Shown piece after piece: positions 44,763-53,776 of a DNA stretch of 64,000 bases (the first letter of the stretch is position 1; each line of letters begins with the position of its first letter). The position numbers and the translations under genes are program-made. Under the pieces are notes generated by a model. The model was not told where the DNA came from and did no database searches. It saw only the letters and a list, made by a program, of their open reading frames with translations. The DNA comes from Parabacteroides sp. Marseille-P3160 (GTDB lineage Bacteria > Bacteroidota > Bacteroidia > Bacteroidales > Tannerellaceae). The DNA lies in the NCBI RefSeq assembly GCF_900162725.1, contig NZ_LT799418.1, positions 2,903,546-2,967,545 on the forward strand. Reading direction: 5' to 3'.

Positions 44763-47567
44763 ATGAAGCAAATCAAAATCATATTATTCGTCTTTTACTT
44801 TATTGTAATTCAGTCCTGCATTAATGCACAAAATACAATTGTAAATACAGCTAACAAAAAACAATTGCTTAGAGAATGGAAGCTACAGTCATCAACACAG
44901 GTTACAGACACGGATAAAATCGTTTCCACTCCTGGTTTTAACTGTGAGAATTGGATAAAAGCTCAGGTGCCTACTACAGTGTTAAGCGCATTGGTAAAAG
45001 CCGGTATTTATCCCGACCCGCATTTTGATTTGAACGATCTGAAAATTCCGGATGCATCCGATGATCTCAGCAAACGTTTGGATTTAAATAAATATTCCCA
45101 TTTGAAAGGTATTCCGAATCCCTTTAAAGACCCATACTGGTTTCGAACCACATTCCACATTCCAAAGGAAAATAAAGGCAAAAACGTGTGGTTGAATTTC
45201 GATGGTATAAATTACCGTGCCGATGTTTGGCTAAACGGTGAGCAAATAGCCAATGCACAGGAAATGGCAGGTATGTTTTTACGTTTCAAATATAATGTTA
45301 CCGATTTTATAAATCAGGAAGGTGAAAATATTCTAGCTGTAAAAATTCATCAAGTAGACCATATAGGAACACCCAATCCAGGCTTTCAATTCGAGCCATT
45401 TGGTCCTGGTCGCGGAAGTAGCGAAGAGATTTGGAAAAATGTAACACTTAAATTTTCAGGAGGTTGGGACTGTTCACCCGTAGTCAGAGATCGTAACATG
45501 GGAATCTATCAGGACGTGTATTTAACCTATTCAAACGACGTAGTAATCATCGACCCTTACATCGTAACCGACCTTCCATTACCCGACACCACACGTACAA
45601 ATATTACTGTTTCTACAGAACTGAAAAATGCAGGAAAATCATCTGTAAAAGGAGTACTCAAAGGTGCCATAGACCTGGTTAAGGAAGTTGATTTTTATAC
45701 TTACAAAAAGGAAATGCCAGGTCATTTTAAGACTGTTACGTTTGAAAAAGAAGTGGATATTCCTACCGGACAAACGATAACCGTTTCGTTTTCACCGGAA
45801 GAATTTTCACAGCTGACCATCAAAAATCCATATTTATGGTGGCCAAACGGATACGGGAAACAGTATCTGCACAATCTGAACCTTTCTTTTGAAATAGATG
45901 GAAAAGTTTCCGACAATCAGAACACGACATTCGGCATTCGGGAAATCACAAATACTTTCAAAGAAATTGACGGCGAATTCGGACGAATTTTCTGGGTAAA
46001 TGGTAAACGGATTTTCTGTCGGGGCGGTTTTCTGCAACCGGATATGATGCTTGATATGAACGAGAAAAGAATTTATGACGAAACCCGGTTTTTAGCGGAA
46101 GCAAACATAAACATGATTGCCAACGAAGACATGCCTTCACCGCCTGATTATGTCATGGATATTTACGATAAATACGGAATGCTAATTTGGGAAGTCTTTT
46201 ATCAGTGCTGGACTAGTTATCCAGGAACCAAAAGCATGGCTTACCCGTTGGATACCGAACTTTCACTGAAAAACAATCGTGACATCATTAAAAGATATAG
46301 AAATCACCCCAGTTTAGTAATGTGGGTTGGTCAGATCGAGACCATGTTTCGAGAAGAATTGTACGTACCCTTACGTCAATACATTAAGGAACTGGATCCA
46401 ACAAGGCCATTCCTTCCCACGTCAAGTTGTGGTTGGGATGTCGATAAATTAACTCCGTACATAAAACCAGATTTACCTTTGGGAATGACTGATGAAGGTG
46501 AACCTGATTACACTTGGTATCCACATCCCTTTTATTATAAAAAAATATTGGAAGTTAAACAGCAAATGTTCCGAAACGAAATGGGTGTTCCTGCAATTTC
46601 CACGCTATCCAGCATGAAAAAATACATCTTTGATTTAGGACAAGGAAAGAAAGATTCTATCTATCCTTTGGATAAAAAATGGGCGTATCATGACGCCTGG
46701 GATGGGGATGGTTATGCTTACAGGGCTTACGACAGAGCCATAAGAGAAAGGTTTGGGCAGCCTTCAACGGTTGAAGAATATATCCGCCATGCACAATATA
46801 TAAATGCAGGAAGTTACAGGGCGATGTTTGAAGCAGCCAATCATCGTATGTGGGATATTACTTCAGGTGTGATGCTTTGGAAGCTTAATGCTACTTGGCC
46901 ACAGGTATTGTGGCAGATCTACGACTGGTTCCTGAATCCCAATGCCGCCTATTTTTATACGAAGAAAGCATTGGAACCGGTTCATATACAGTTGAATGAG
47001 AATGATTTTACTGTGTCGGTCATAAACACGAATCATCAAGCACATACTAATCTGACAGCAAATGTCAGGGTACTGGATTCCGATATGAAAATGAAATGGG
47101 AGAAAGAGGTAAAATTCGACATCGAGGAAGATCGTTACAAAGAACTTTTCAAACTGCCGGAGTTGAAAGGCTTAACTCCAGCTTATTTTGTAAAACTGCT
47201 GCTGAAGGATGTTAAGGGTAACATTGTATCCGATAATTTCTATTGGTTCTCTTCCGTAAAGGATAAAGTTGACTTAAGTGAAATTACCAAGATGCCAAAA
47301 GTCAAATTGAAAATATCGCACAACCTTAACTGGGAGGATAACGAAGGTGTTATGGAAGTAAAAGTGGAGAATCCTTCAAATAAACTTGCGTTTTTCAATC
47401 GGTTTATGATAACAAAGGGAGATAAAGGTGATGAGGTTTTGCCTTCTTTCTGGAGTGATAATTTCTTCAGTTTACTTCCGGGAGAAGAAAAAGTGATTAC
47501 TGTACGTTTCTCCAAACAGGATTTGGATGGGGAAGAACCTGTACTTGTTTTAGACAAGGATATATAG
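44763..47567 (+). CDS. exported GH2-family glycoside hydrolase (exo-beta-glucosaminidase/beta-mannosidase-like)
   Basis: 934 residues with signal peptide (IILFVFYFIVIQSCINAQ, Cys suggests a lipoprotein). Sugar-binding jelly roll with YWFRTTFHIPKENKGKNVWL and WLNGEQIANAQEM, Ig-like domain, then the barrel: acid/base Glu526 in WVGQIETMF (equivalent to WCGNNE of beta-mannosidases) and nucleophile Glu606 in FRNEMGVPA. The region HRMWDITSGVMLWKLNATWP with QIYDWFLNPNAAYFYTKKAL is typical of exo-beta-D-glucosaminidase and mannosylglycoprotein endo-mannosidase relatives. It would remove terminal sugars from the imported glycan. Confidence 0.88.
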   Translation: MKQIKIILFVFYFIVIQSCINAQNTIVNTANKKQLLREWKLQSSTQVTDTDKIVSTPGFNCENWIKAQVPTTVLSALVKAGIYPDPHFDLNDLKIPDASDDLSKRLDLNKYSHLKGIPNPFKDPYWFRTTFHIPKENKGKNVWLNFDGINYRADVWLNGEQIANAQEMAGMFLRFKYNVTDFINQEGENILAVKIHQVDHIGTPNPGFQFEPFGPGRGSSEEIWKNVTLKFSGGWDCSPVVRDRNMGIYQDVYLTYSNDVVIIDPYIVTDLPLPDTTRTNITVSTELKNAGKSSVKGVLKGAIDLVKEVDFYTYKKEMPGHFKTVTFEKEVDIPTGQTITVSFSPEEFSQLTIKNPYLWWPNGYGKQYLHNLNLSFEIDGKVSDNQNTTFGIREITNTFKEIDGEFGRIFWVNGKRIFCRGGFLQPDMMLDMNEKRIYDETRFLAEANINMIANEDMPSPPDYVMDIYDKYGMLIWEVFYQCWTSYPGTKSMAYPLDTELSLKNNRDIIKRYRNHPSLVMWVGQIETMFREELYVPLRQYIKELDPTRPFLPTSSCGWDVDKLTPYIKPDLPLGMTDEGEPDYTWYPHPFYYKKILEVKQQMFRNEMGVPAISTLSSMKKYIFDLGQGKKDSIYPLDKKWAYHDAWDGDGYAYRAYDRAIRERFGQPSTVEEYIRHAQYINAGSYRAMFEAANHRMWDITSGVMLWKLNATWPQVLWQIYDWFLNPNAAYFYTKKALEPVHIQLNENDFTVSVINTNHQAHTNLTANVRVLDSDMKMKWEKEVKFDIEEDRYKELFKLPELKGLTPAYFVKLLLKDVKGNIVSDNFYWFSSVKDKVDLSEITKMPKVKLKISHNLNWEDNEGVMEVKVENPSNKLAFFNRFMITKGDKGDEVLPSFWSDNFFSLLPGEEKVITVRFSKQDLDGEEPVLVLDKDI

Positions 47568-47648
47568 ATTGGTTTTTCATAGATTGTTTGATTAAGGAAA
47601 GAACTTTTCTAATTGTTTCAAAGAAAATTAAAGATAAGGAGTCTCATT

Positions 47649-49217
47649 ATGGAACACAGATTTTTTTTACGTGCATCAATGATCTATTGCATGATATTGT
47701 TTTCTATTTTTCCGGACTTTGCCTCTAATAAAACAACAGATAATACCGTTAAAGTCGGATTTTCCTCTGTTGAATTGGCAAGTTGTATTAAAAGTAAACA
47801 AGGTTATCGGCTACCCCTGGAAGCAAAGTGTATGATCCTTGAAGGAAACCAGTTAAATGCATTGATTTGTGCATTGGATCTCACAGAGGTGTCTAATGAG
47901 TTTTGCTGGTATCTCCAGACACAAATCGGAAAAGAATTGAATATCAATCCCGAATCAATTCTCATTCACACCACACATACTCATAGTGCGCTTCGACAGA
48001 TTAATAATTGGGGGGAGTCGGAAATAGACAGACAGGAGCTTGCGGTTTTACTGATTAATGTTGCAAATGAAGCAATGGCAAACGCCAAGCCGGCAAAGGT
48101 GAAAATCGGTGAAGAGAATGTAGGTAAAAGTCTGAGTGTTAACAGAAGGCAAGATACCGGAACAGGTCTCGGTGTCCAAACCTATTGGTTCGGATATCAA
48201 TACACTGAAAGTGACGACAGACCTGAAGCTTCCGCATTAATTAACGAAATGTCATCCCGTTGGATGGGTAAAATGGGTAATTATAAAAGCGGGCCTGATA
48301 AGGTCTATTTTGACAGAGAAGTAGATCCGTTGGTACAAACCATGTATTTTGTTGATTCACAGGATAGACCGTTAGGAAGTATTATCCGTTTTTCAGCTCA
48401 TCCTCATCTGGCGTCTTTTTTTAAAAATCAGTTGTTCGATCCTGATTTTCCCGGCCGTACACGTAGGCTAATGGAAAAAGAACTGGGCGGACAATGCCTG
48501 TTCCTGCAGGGAGGAGCCGGGAACCTTGTTCCCAAAGAAAAAGTGGAGTACCAGTTGAGTGACAATTATAAGTTCAATGACATTTACTTGGGGCCGATAA
48601 GTAGATTTTATGCAGTTGACGAAGAAAAATTACTTTCTGAAATGAACCGCATCGGTGAGGATATTGCCCGTGCTGCAATTAAAGCCTTGAAAAGAGAAAA
48701 ATTCACCAGACTGACTAAGGTTAACTATACATTCAAACTATTAAATATACCACTTAACCCCTCACTTCCAAATACTAAAAAAGAAATTGAAATTATACGC
48801 AAAGCACTGACAAACGAATGCAACGCTTATAGGAATACAAATGGAACATTGAATGAGATACGACGTTTGGCCAATGTAATGAACTGGCTTGACTGGGGAG
48901 CTTATTTCGCATTGGGTTATACCAGCGAAACCGATCGTCAAAACGGTTATACGCCCATGCCATATTCCGTTCTACAAATAAATTCAACCCCTATCGTTTT
49001 CATGAGTTCCGAGGTAGTGGTTGAAACCACTCTGGATTTGAGAGAAAAATTCAAGACTCTCAATCCGTGGGTAGTAAGCCTGACAGGAGGAACAATAATG
49101 TATATCCCCACGGATAAAATGATAGACGATGGAGGATATGAAGGGCGCTGCACTGTAATTGAGAAAGGAACTGAGTCGAAGATCAGAGAACATATTGCGG
49201 GTATGTTAGGAAATTAA
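47649..49217 (+). CDS. neutral/alkaline ceramidase-like secreted protein
   Basis: 522 residues from the ATG at 47649, which precedes a signal peptide (ASMIYCMILFSIFPDFAS). The zinc-binding motif IHTTHTHSA (His107, His110, His112) and the later FSAHPHLASF match the catalytic domain of neutral non-lysosomal ceramidases (PF04734), which are metal-dependent amidases. The C-terminal Ig-like domain of true ceramidases is short or missing. In glycan loci such proteins are probably not lipid enzymes and may hydrolyse an amide of the substrate. Same strand as the GH2 gene, 81 bp apart. Confidence 0.78.
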   Translation: MEHRFFLRASMIYCMILFSIFPDFASNKTTDNTVKVGFSSVELASCIKSKQGYRLPLEAKCMILEGNQLNALICALDLTEVSNEFCWYLQTQIGKELNINPESILIHTTHTHSALRQINNWGESEIDRQELAVLLINVANEAMANAKPAKVKIGEENVGKSLSVNRRQDTGTGLGVQTYWFGYQYTESDDRPEASALINEMSSRWMGKMGNYKSGPDKVYFDREVDPLVQTMYFVDSQDRPLGSIIRFSAHPHLASFFKNQLFDPDFPGRTRRLMEKELGGQCLFLQGGAGNLVPKEKVEYQLSDNYKFNDIYLGPISRFYAVDEEKLLSEMNRIGEDIARAAIKALKREKFTRLTKVNYTFKLLNIPLNPSLPNTKKEIEIIRKALTNECNAYRNTNGTLNEIRRLANVMNWLDWGAYFALGYTSETDRQNGYTPMPYSVLQINSTPIVFMSSEVVVETTLDLREKFKTLNPWVVSLTGGTIMYIPTDKMIDDGGYEGRCTVIEKGTESKIREHIAGMLGN

Positions 49218-49281
49218 CGTTTCTAATTTTATAAAACAAGCGAATGGAACGCAGAAACTATTATTTAGATATCATAGAAAG

Positions 49282-51003
49282 ATGAACAGACGTAGCTTTT
49301 TAACATTAACGGCATCTACAGGCTGTAGTGCTGTTTTAATGGCAGATCCTGCCGTTAATAAGGTTGGTGAATTTTCGACAAACAAAAAAAAGGATAAATA
49401 TATACCTAAAGAGTTATCGAGAGATATCATTGTTATTGGAGGTGGTTTAGGAGGTTGTGCAACAGCTTTGGCGGCTTGCCGTAATGGCCTGAATGTTATC
49501 ATGACAGAAGAAACTGACTGGATTGGCGGTCAGGTTTCTCAACAAGGGGTTCCGCCAGATGAAAATCCATGGATTGAAACTCATGGAGCTCCAGCCTCTT
49601 ATATAGACTTTAGGAATCGTGTTCGAGCCTATTATAAAAGAAATTATCCACTGACCGCTGATGCCCTAAATAGGAAAAATCTTAATCCCGGCGATGGTTC
49701 TGTCTCACGAATATGTCATGAACCAAAGGTAGCTGTGTCGGTATTGATAGAGATGCTTGCTCCCTATATGAGTTCTGGTAGATTGACTATACTGTGCAAT
49801 TATAAAGCTAAATCTGCTGAGATGGACGGAGATGAGGTAAAGGCTGTTCAAATGGTCAATTTGAGAAATGGGGAAAATCTGGTATTATCGGCTCCCTATT
49901 TTGTTGATGCCACCGAATGTGGTGATTTATTGCCTTTAACAAAAACAGAATATGTAACAGGATCTGAATCAAAAAGTCAAACTAAAGAATTGCACGCTGC
50001 CGAAAAAGCTGATCCAAAAAATAATCAGGCTTTTACGGTATGTTTTGCTATGGATTATCAGCCCGAAACAAATAATATGATTGATCGTCCGAAAGATTAT
50101 GATTTTTGGAGTAATTATATTCCTAAATTGACTCCGGAATGGTCAGGAAAATTATTAGATTTAACTGATTCAGATCCAAGTACTTTAAAACCAAGAAAAA
50201 TGGGATTTAGACCTGATGGAAAAAGTACTGATCCGTTGTTTAATCTTTGGAATTACAGAAAAATAATAAATAAAAATAATTTCGTTAAAGGAACATACAA
50301 TGGAGACATTACTATCGTAAATTGGCCTCAAAATGATTATTTACTTGGTAATTTAATAGATGTTTCAGATGAAGAATTCCAAAAAAATGTAAGATCTGCC
50401 AAACAACTTAATCTATCACTGTTTTATTGGCTCCAAACAAGCGCACCACGTACAGACGGAGGTTTAGGTTGGCCCGGATTAAGATTACGTGAAGATGTTA
50501 TGGGGACTAAAGATGGAATGGCAAAACATCCATATATCCGTGAATCAAGAAGGATTAAAGCATTATTTACCATATTGGAAGAACATGTAGGTGCCGAAAA
50601 TAGAAAATTGGTTGCCGGTGAAACAGAAGGCAAAAAAGCAATTGAATTTTATGATAGTGTTGGCATTGGATATTATCATATTGATCTTCATCCAAGTACT
50701 AAAGGAAATAATTATATAGATATTGATTCTCTTCCATTTCAAATTCCTTTAGGTGCACTATTACCCCAAAGGGTTAACAATTTATTACCGGCAAATAAGA
50801 ACATCGGAACGACTCATATTACTAATGGTTGTTATCGATTACATCCGATAGAATGGAGTATCGGAGAAGCCGTTGGGATGTTGATTTCCTTTGCAAAAAT
50901 TAAAAAAATATCGCTCAAAGCTGTTAGAGAACGAAAAGAGTCATTATCTGAATTTCAGGAATTCATTCGAAATCAAGGATTGGAAACACACTGGCGTACT
51001 TAA
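49282..51003 (+). CDS. exported FAD-dependent oxidoreductase (PF12831 type)
   Basis: 573 residues. Twin-Arg-like start MNRRSFLTLTASTG, then the FAD dinucleotide motif VIGGGLGGCATALAACRNGL (GGGLGG at 53-58) with the FAD ribose Glu in TEETDWIGGQ, and YFVDATECGDLLPL, the typical second half of the family. Members are annotated only as FAD oxidoreductases; substrates are mostly unknown. Last gene of the locus. The neighbouring glycosidases suggest a sugar as substrate. Confidence 0.85.
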   Translation: MNRRSFLTLTASTGCSAVLMADPAVNKVGEFSTNKKKDKYIPKELSRDIIVIGGGLGGCATALAACRNGLNVIMTEETDWIGGQVSQQGVPPDENPWIETHGAPASYIDFRNRVRAYYKRNYPLTADALNRKNLNPGDGSVSRICHEPKVAVSVLIEMLAPYMSSGRLTILCNYKAKSAEMDGDEVKAVQMVNLRNGENLVLSAPYFVDATECGDLLPLTKTEYVTGSESKSQTKELHAAEKADPKNNQAFTVCFAMDYQPETNNMIDRPKDYDFWSNYIPKLTPEWSGKLLDLTDSDPSTLKPRKMGFRPDGKSTDPLFNLWNYRKIINKNNFVKGTYNGDITIVNWPQNDYLLGNLIDVSDEEFQKNVRSAKQLNLSLFYWLQTSAPRTDGGLGWPGLRLREDVMGTKDGMAKHPYIRESRRIKALFTILEEHVGAENRKLVAGETEGKKAIEFYDSVGIGYYHIDLHPSTKGNNYIDIDSLPFQIPLGALLPQRVNNLLPANKNIGTTHITNGCYRLHPIEWSIGEAVGMLISFAKIKKISLKAVRERKESLSEFQEFIRNQGLETHWRT

Positions 51004-51155
51004 ATTAGCCCGTTGTGCCGTTAACTGTCTTATGATTCGTGTCTCTACAAAGTTTCTTCAAAAAAGTATATAGAATAAGAGGGTGTAAATGATGAGTCTT
51101 ATTTCGAAATAACAAGATCACGGTTATATAGTTTATCGGGCATTACCCTCTGTTA
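51004..51155 (+). other. downstream region of the locus with weak hairpin
   Basis: AGAGGG-TG-TAA (51078-51088) can pair with TTACCCTCT (51143-51151); inside is a 14-bp palindrome TTATTTCGAAATAA (51099-51112). It may end the transcript of the glycan locus. Confidence 0.35.
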
Positions 51156-51180
51156 CAAATATATCAGCTTTTCCCAACTA
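51156..51180 (-). repeat. right copy of the 25-bp inverted repeat
   Basis: Reverse complement of 32186-32210 over 25 bp without mismatch. It ends 7 bp before the -33 TTG of the ffh promoter. Confidence 0.75.
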
Positions 51181-51187
51181 TCAAACA

Positions 51188-51217
51188 TTGACTATTTGCT
51201 CTTTTTTCTTACCTTTG
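51188..51217 (+). promoter_or_regulatory. promoter of ffh
   Basis: TTG at 51188-51190 and TACCTTTG at 51210-51217, exact 19-bp spacer; start codon at 51270. Confidence 0.7.
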
Positions 51218-51269
51218 CACCCATTATTGGGAAACTCCGAAGATAAAAACAAATACACCGTAAGATAAT

Positions 51270-52604
51270 ATGTTTGAGAATTTAAGCGAAAGGTTAGAGA
51301 GATCGTTTAAACTGCTAAAAGGCGAAGGCAAGATCACTGAAATCAATGTGGCGGAAACGTTAAAAGACGTACGCCGGGCGTTACTTGACGCCGATGTTAA
51401 CTACAAGGTCGCCAAGTCTTTTACTGATACGGTCAAGGAGAAAGCCATCGGGCAAAACGTATTGACGTCGCTGAAACCCAACCAGCTCATGGTGAAAATC
51501 GTACACGACGAATTGGCCGAGCTGATGGGCGGAACAACGACCGAAATAGCGCTCGAGCGGACTCTTTCCATCATCCTGATGTCCGGGCTCCAAGGCTCGG
51601 GTAAGACAACGTTCAGCGGAAAGTTGGCCAACATGCTCAAGACGAAAAAAAGCCGGAAGCCCCTTTTGGTAGCCTGCGACGTATATCGTCCGGCGGCCGT
51701 CGAGCAATTGCGTATATTAGGCGAACAAATCGGTGTGCCGGTCTATTCCGAGCCGGAGAGTAAAGATCCGGTGGAAATTGCGCGGAATGCCGTGAAAGAA
51801 GCGAAAGCAAAAGGTTATGATCTGGTGATCATCGATACGGCAGGCCGTCTGGCGGTTGACGAGCAGATGATGCAGGAAATCGAAGCGATTAAAAATGCTA
51901 TCCAACCGAATGAAACCCTCTTTGTAGTGGATGCCATGACCGGGCAGGATGCTGTCAACACCGCCAAGGAATTTAACGATCGACTGAACTTCGACGGGGT
52001 CGTCCTGACGAAACTGGACGGTGATACCCGCGGTGGTGCGGCGCTTTCAATCCGTACGGTGGTTAACAAGCCGATCAAGTTCGTCGGAACCGGCGAAAAG
52101 ATGGAGGCGCTGGATATATTCCACCCCGATCGTATGGCCGACCGTATTCTTGGAATGGGCGATATCGTTTCCTTGGTTGAACGCGCACAGGAACAATATG
52201 ACGAAGAAGAGGCCAGACAGCTTCAGAAAAAGATTGCGAAGAATCAATTCGATTTCAACGATTTCATTTCGCAGATCCATCAAATCAAAAAGATGGGTAA
52301 CCTGAAAGAATTGGCATCCATGATCCCGGGAGTCGGCAAGATGCTCAAAGATGTGGATATCGATGATAACGCATTCAAAAGCATCGAGGCCATCATCTAT
52401 TCAATGACTCCGGACGAACGGATTAATCCGGTTATACTGAATGGATCACGTCGCCAACGGATTGCCGCCGGAAGCGGCACCAATGTAGCGGAAGTAAACA
52501 AGCTGATCAAGCAATTTGAAGAAACGAGGAAAATGATGCGCATGATGACGACGGGAGGAGGCGGCAAGCCCGGCAAAAAGGGAATGCCTTCTTTCAAGCG
52601 CTAA
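51270..52604 (+). CDS. ffh: signal recognition particle protein Ffh
   Basis: 444 residues. N domain, then the GTPase with G1 MSGLQGSGKTTF (G106-T114), CDVYRPAAVEQL, IDTAGRLAVDE and TKLDGDTRGGAALS, then GTGEKMEALDIFHPDRMADR leading into the methionine-rich M domain (QIHQIKKMGNLKELASMIPG and RRQRIAAGSG) that binds signal sequences and SRP RNA. The C-terminal Met/Gly/Lys-rich tail is normal. With FtsY it targets nascent membrane proteins. Followed by folD after 20 bp. Confidence 0.97.
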   Translation: MFENLSERLERSFKLLKGEGKITEINVAETLKDVRRALLDADVNYKVAKSFTDTVKEKAIGQNVLTSLKPNQLMVKIVHDELAELMGGTTTEIALERTLSIILMSGLQGSGKTTFSGKLANMLKTKKSRKPLLVACDVYRPAAVEQLRILGEQIGVPVYSEPESKDPVEIARNAVKEAKAKGYDLVIIDTAGRLAVDEQMMQEIEAIKNAIQPNETLFVVDAMTGQDAVNTAKEFNDRLNFDGVVLTKLDGDTRGGAALSIRTVVNKPIKFVGTGEKMEALDIFHPDRMADRILGMGDIVSLVERAQEQYDEEEARQLQKKIAKNQFDFNDFISQIHQIKKMGNLKELASMIPGVGKMLKDVDIDDNAFKSIEAIIYSMTPDERINPVILNGSRRQRIAAGSGTNVAEVNKLIKQFEETRKMMRMMTTGGGGKPGKKGMPSFKR

Positions 52605-52624
52605 TAGATAATTAAAAGAGAATT

Positions 52625-53521
52625 ATGAGTGAACAACAAGTAAAACTATTGGAGGGAAAGGTCGTCGCCGCCCAGATGAAACAAGAAATTGCCGAAGAGG
52701 TCGCGCGGATAAAGAAAAACGGCGGGAAGATACCTCACTTGGCAGCGGTTCTTGTGGGTCACGACGGAGGTAGCGAGACGTATGTCGCAAATAAAGTAAG
52801 GACTTGCGAAGAAGTCGGCTTTAAATCCACGCTGATCCGTTATGAAAACGATGTAACCGAAGAAGAATTACTCAGCAAGGTAATTGAATTGAACAACGAT
52901 GCGGATATCGACGGATTTATTGTACAATTGCCGCTCCCGGCGCATATTTCCGAGCAAAAGGTGATCGAAACGATCGACTATCGCAAGGATGTGGACGGCT
53001 TTCATCCCATCAACGTCGGCCGGATGTCGTTAGGACTTCCCTGCTTCCTGTCCGCTACTCCGGCCGGGATTCTGGAATTGCTGAAACGTTATAATATCGA
53101 GACGAAAGGGAAACATTGCGTCGTCTTAGGCCGCAGCAATATCGTCGGGAAGCCTATGGCGATGTTGATGATGCAGAAAGCCTATCCGGGCGACTGTACC
53201 GTAACAGTCTGCCACAGCCGTTCGCAGAATCTGAAGGAGATGTGCTTGCAGGCTGACATTATCATCGCCGCTTTGGGTGTCCCTGAATTTCTGAAGGGAG
53301 ATATGGTCAAAGAAGGCGTTGTGATTGTCGACGTAGGGACAACGCGCTTGCCGAGTAGTACGACAAAAAGCGGCTATAAACTGACCGGAGATGTGGCTTT
53401 CAATGAAGTCGCTCCTAAATGCAGCTATATCAGTCCCGTGCCGGGCGGAGTTGGTCCCATGACCATCATCAGCCTGATGAGGAATACACTTTTGGCCGGT
53501 AAAAAGGAAATTTATAAATAA
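52625..53521 (+). CDS. folD: bifunctional methylenetetrahydrofolate dehydrogenase / cyclohydrolase
   Basis: 298 residues. Interconverts 5,10-methylene- and 10-formyl-tetrahydrofolate. Signatures [18 protein letters not shown] (with the catalytic Lys in YVANK), [25 protein letters not shown], the NADP motif [17 protein letters not shown] and the closing [11 protein letters not shown]. Length is standard. Cotranscribed with ffh judging by the 20-bp gap. Confidence 0.97.
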   Translation: MSEQQVKLLEGKVVAAQMKQEIAEEVARIKKNGGKIPHLAAVLVGHDGGSETYVANKVRTCEEVGFKSTLIRYENDVTEEELLSKVIELNNDADIDGFIVQLPLPAHISEQKVIETIDYRKDVDGFHPINVGRMSLGLPCFLSATPAGILELLKRYNIETKGKHCVVLGRSNIVGKPMAMLMMQKAYPGDCTVTVCHSRSQNLKEMCLQADIIIAALGVPEFLKGDMVKEGVVIVDVGTTRLPSSTTKSGYKLTGDVAFNEVAPKCSYISPVPGGVGPMTIISLMRNTLLAGKKEIYK

Positions 53522-53548
53522 AGGCAGATACTTTTCTGAACAATCTAC

Positions 53549-53578
53549 TTGTCAAATAAAAAAGAATATCTATCTTTG
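53549..53578 (+). promoter_or_regulatory. promoter of tRNA-His
   Basis: TTG at 53549-53551 and TATCTTTG at 53571-53578 with an exact 19-bp spacer, 40 bp before the tRNA. Confidence 0.68.
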
Positions 53579-53618
53579 CACGGTCTAAGACAAAACGGTC
53601 GTATAGACCTTTTATATG

Positions 53619-53692
53619 GTGGATGTAGCTCAGTTGGTTAGAGCATCAGATTGTGGTTCTGAGGGTCGTGGGTTCGAGCCCCATTCTCCACC
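53619..53692 (+). tRNA. tRNA-His (anticodon GTG)
   Basis: Acceptor GTGGATG with 3' strand TCTCCAC; D stem GCTC/GAGC; anticodon arm TCAGA-TTGTGGT-TCTGA with anticodon GTG; T arm GTGGG-TTCGAGC-CCCAT. The first five acceptor pairs are good, but the sixth is T-C and the seventh G-T, weaker than usual. CCA follows in the DNA (53692-53694, sharing the discriminator position). Confidence 0.93.
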
Positions 53693-53706
53693 CATCCGAA
53701 TAAAAA

Positions 53707-53745
53707 AAGAGGAGTTATCATTCGATGGCTCCTCTTCCGTTTTTA
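53707..53745 (+). terminator. terminator of tRNA-His
   Basis: Stem AAGAGGAG (53707-53714) / CTCCTCTT (53729-53736) with inner ATC/GAT pairing, then CCGTTTTT. It also faces the convergent phoH gene. Confidence 0.75.
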
Positions 53746-53776
53746 TCTGTCAATCTAACCGGCGATCTTCCTATGT

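Noticed and set aside
47240..47557. 105-codon minus-strand frame
   Set aside because: Antisense to the end of the GH2 gene, with no motif.
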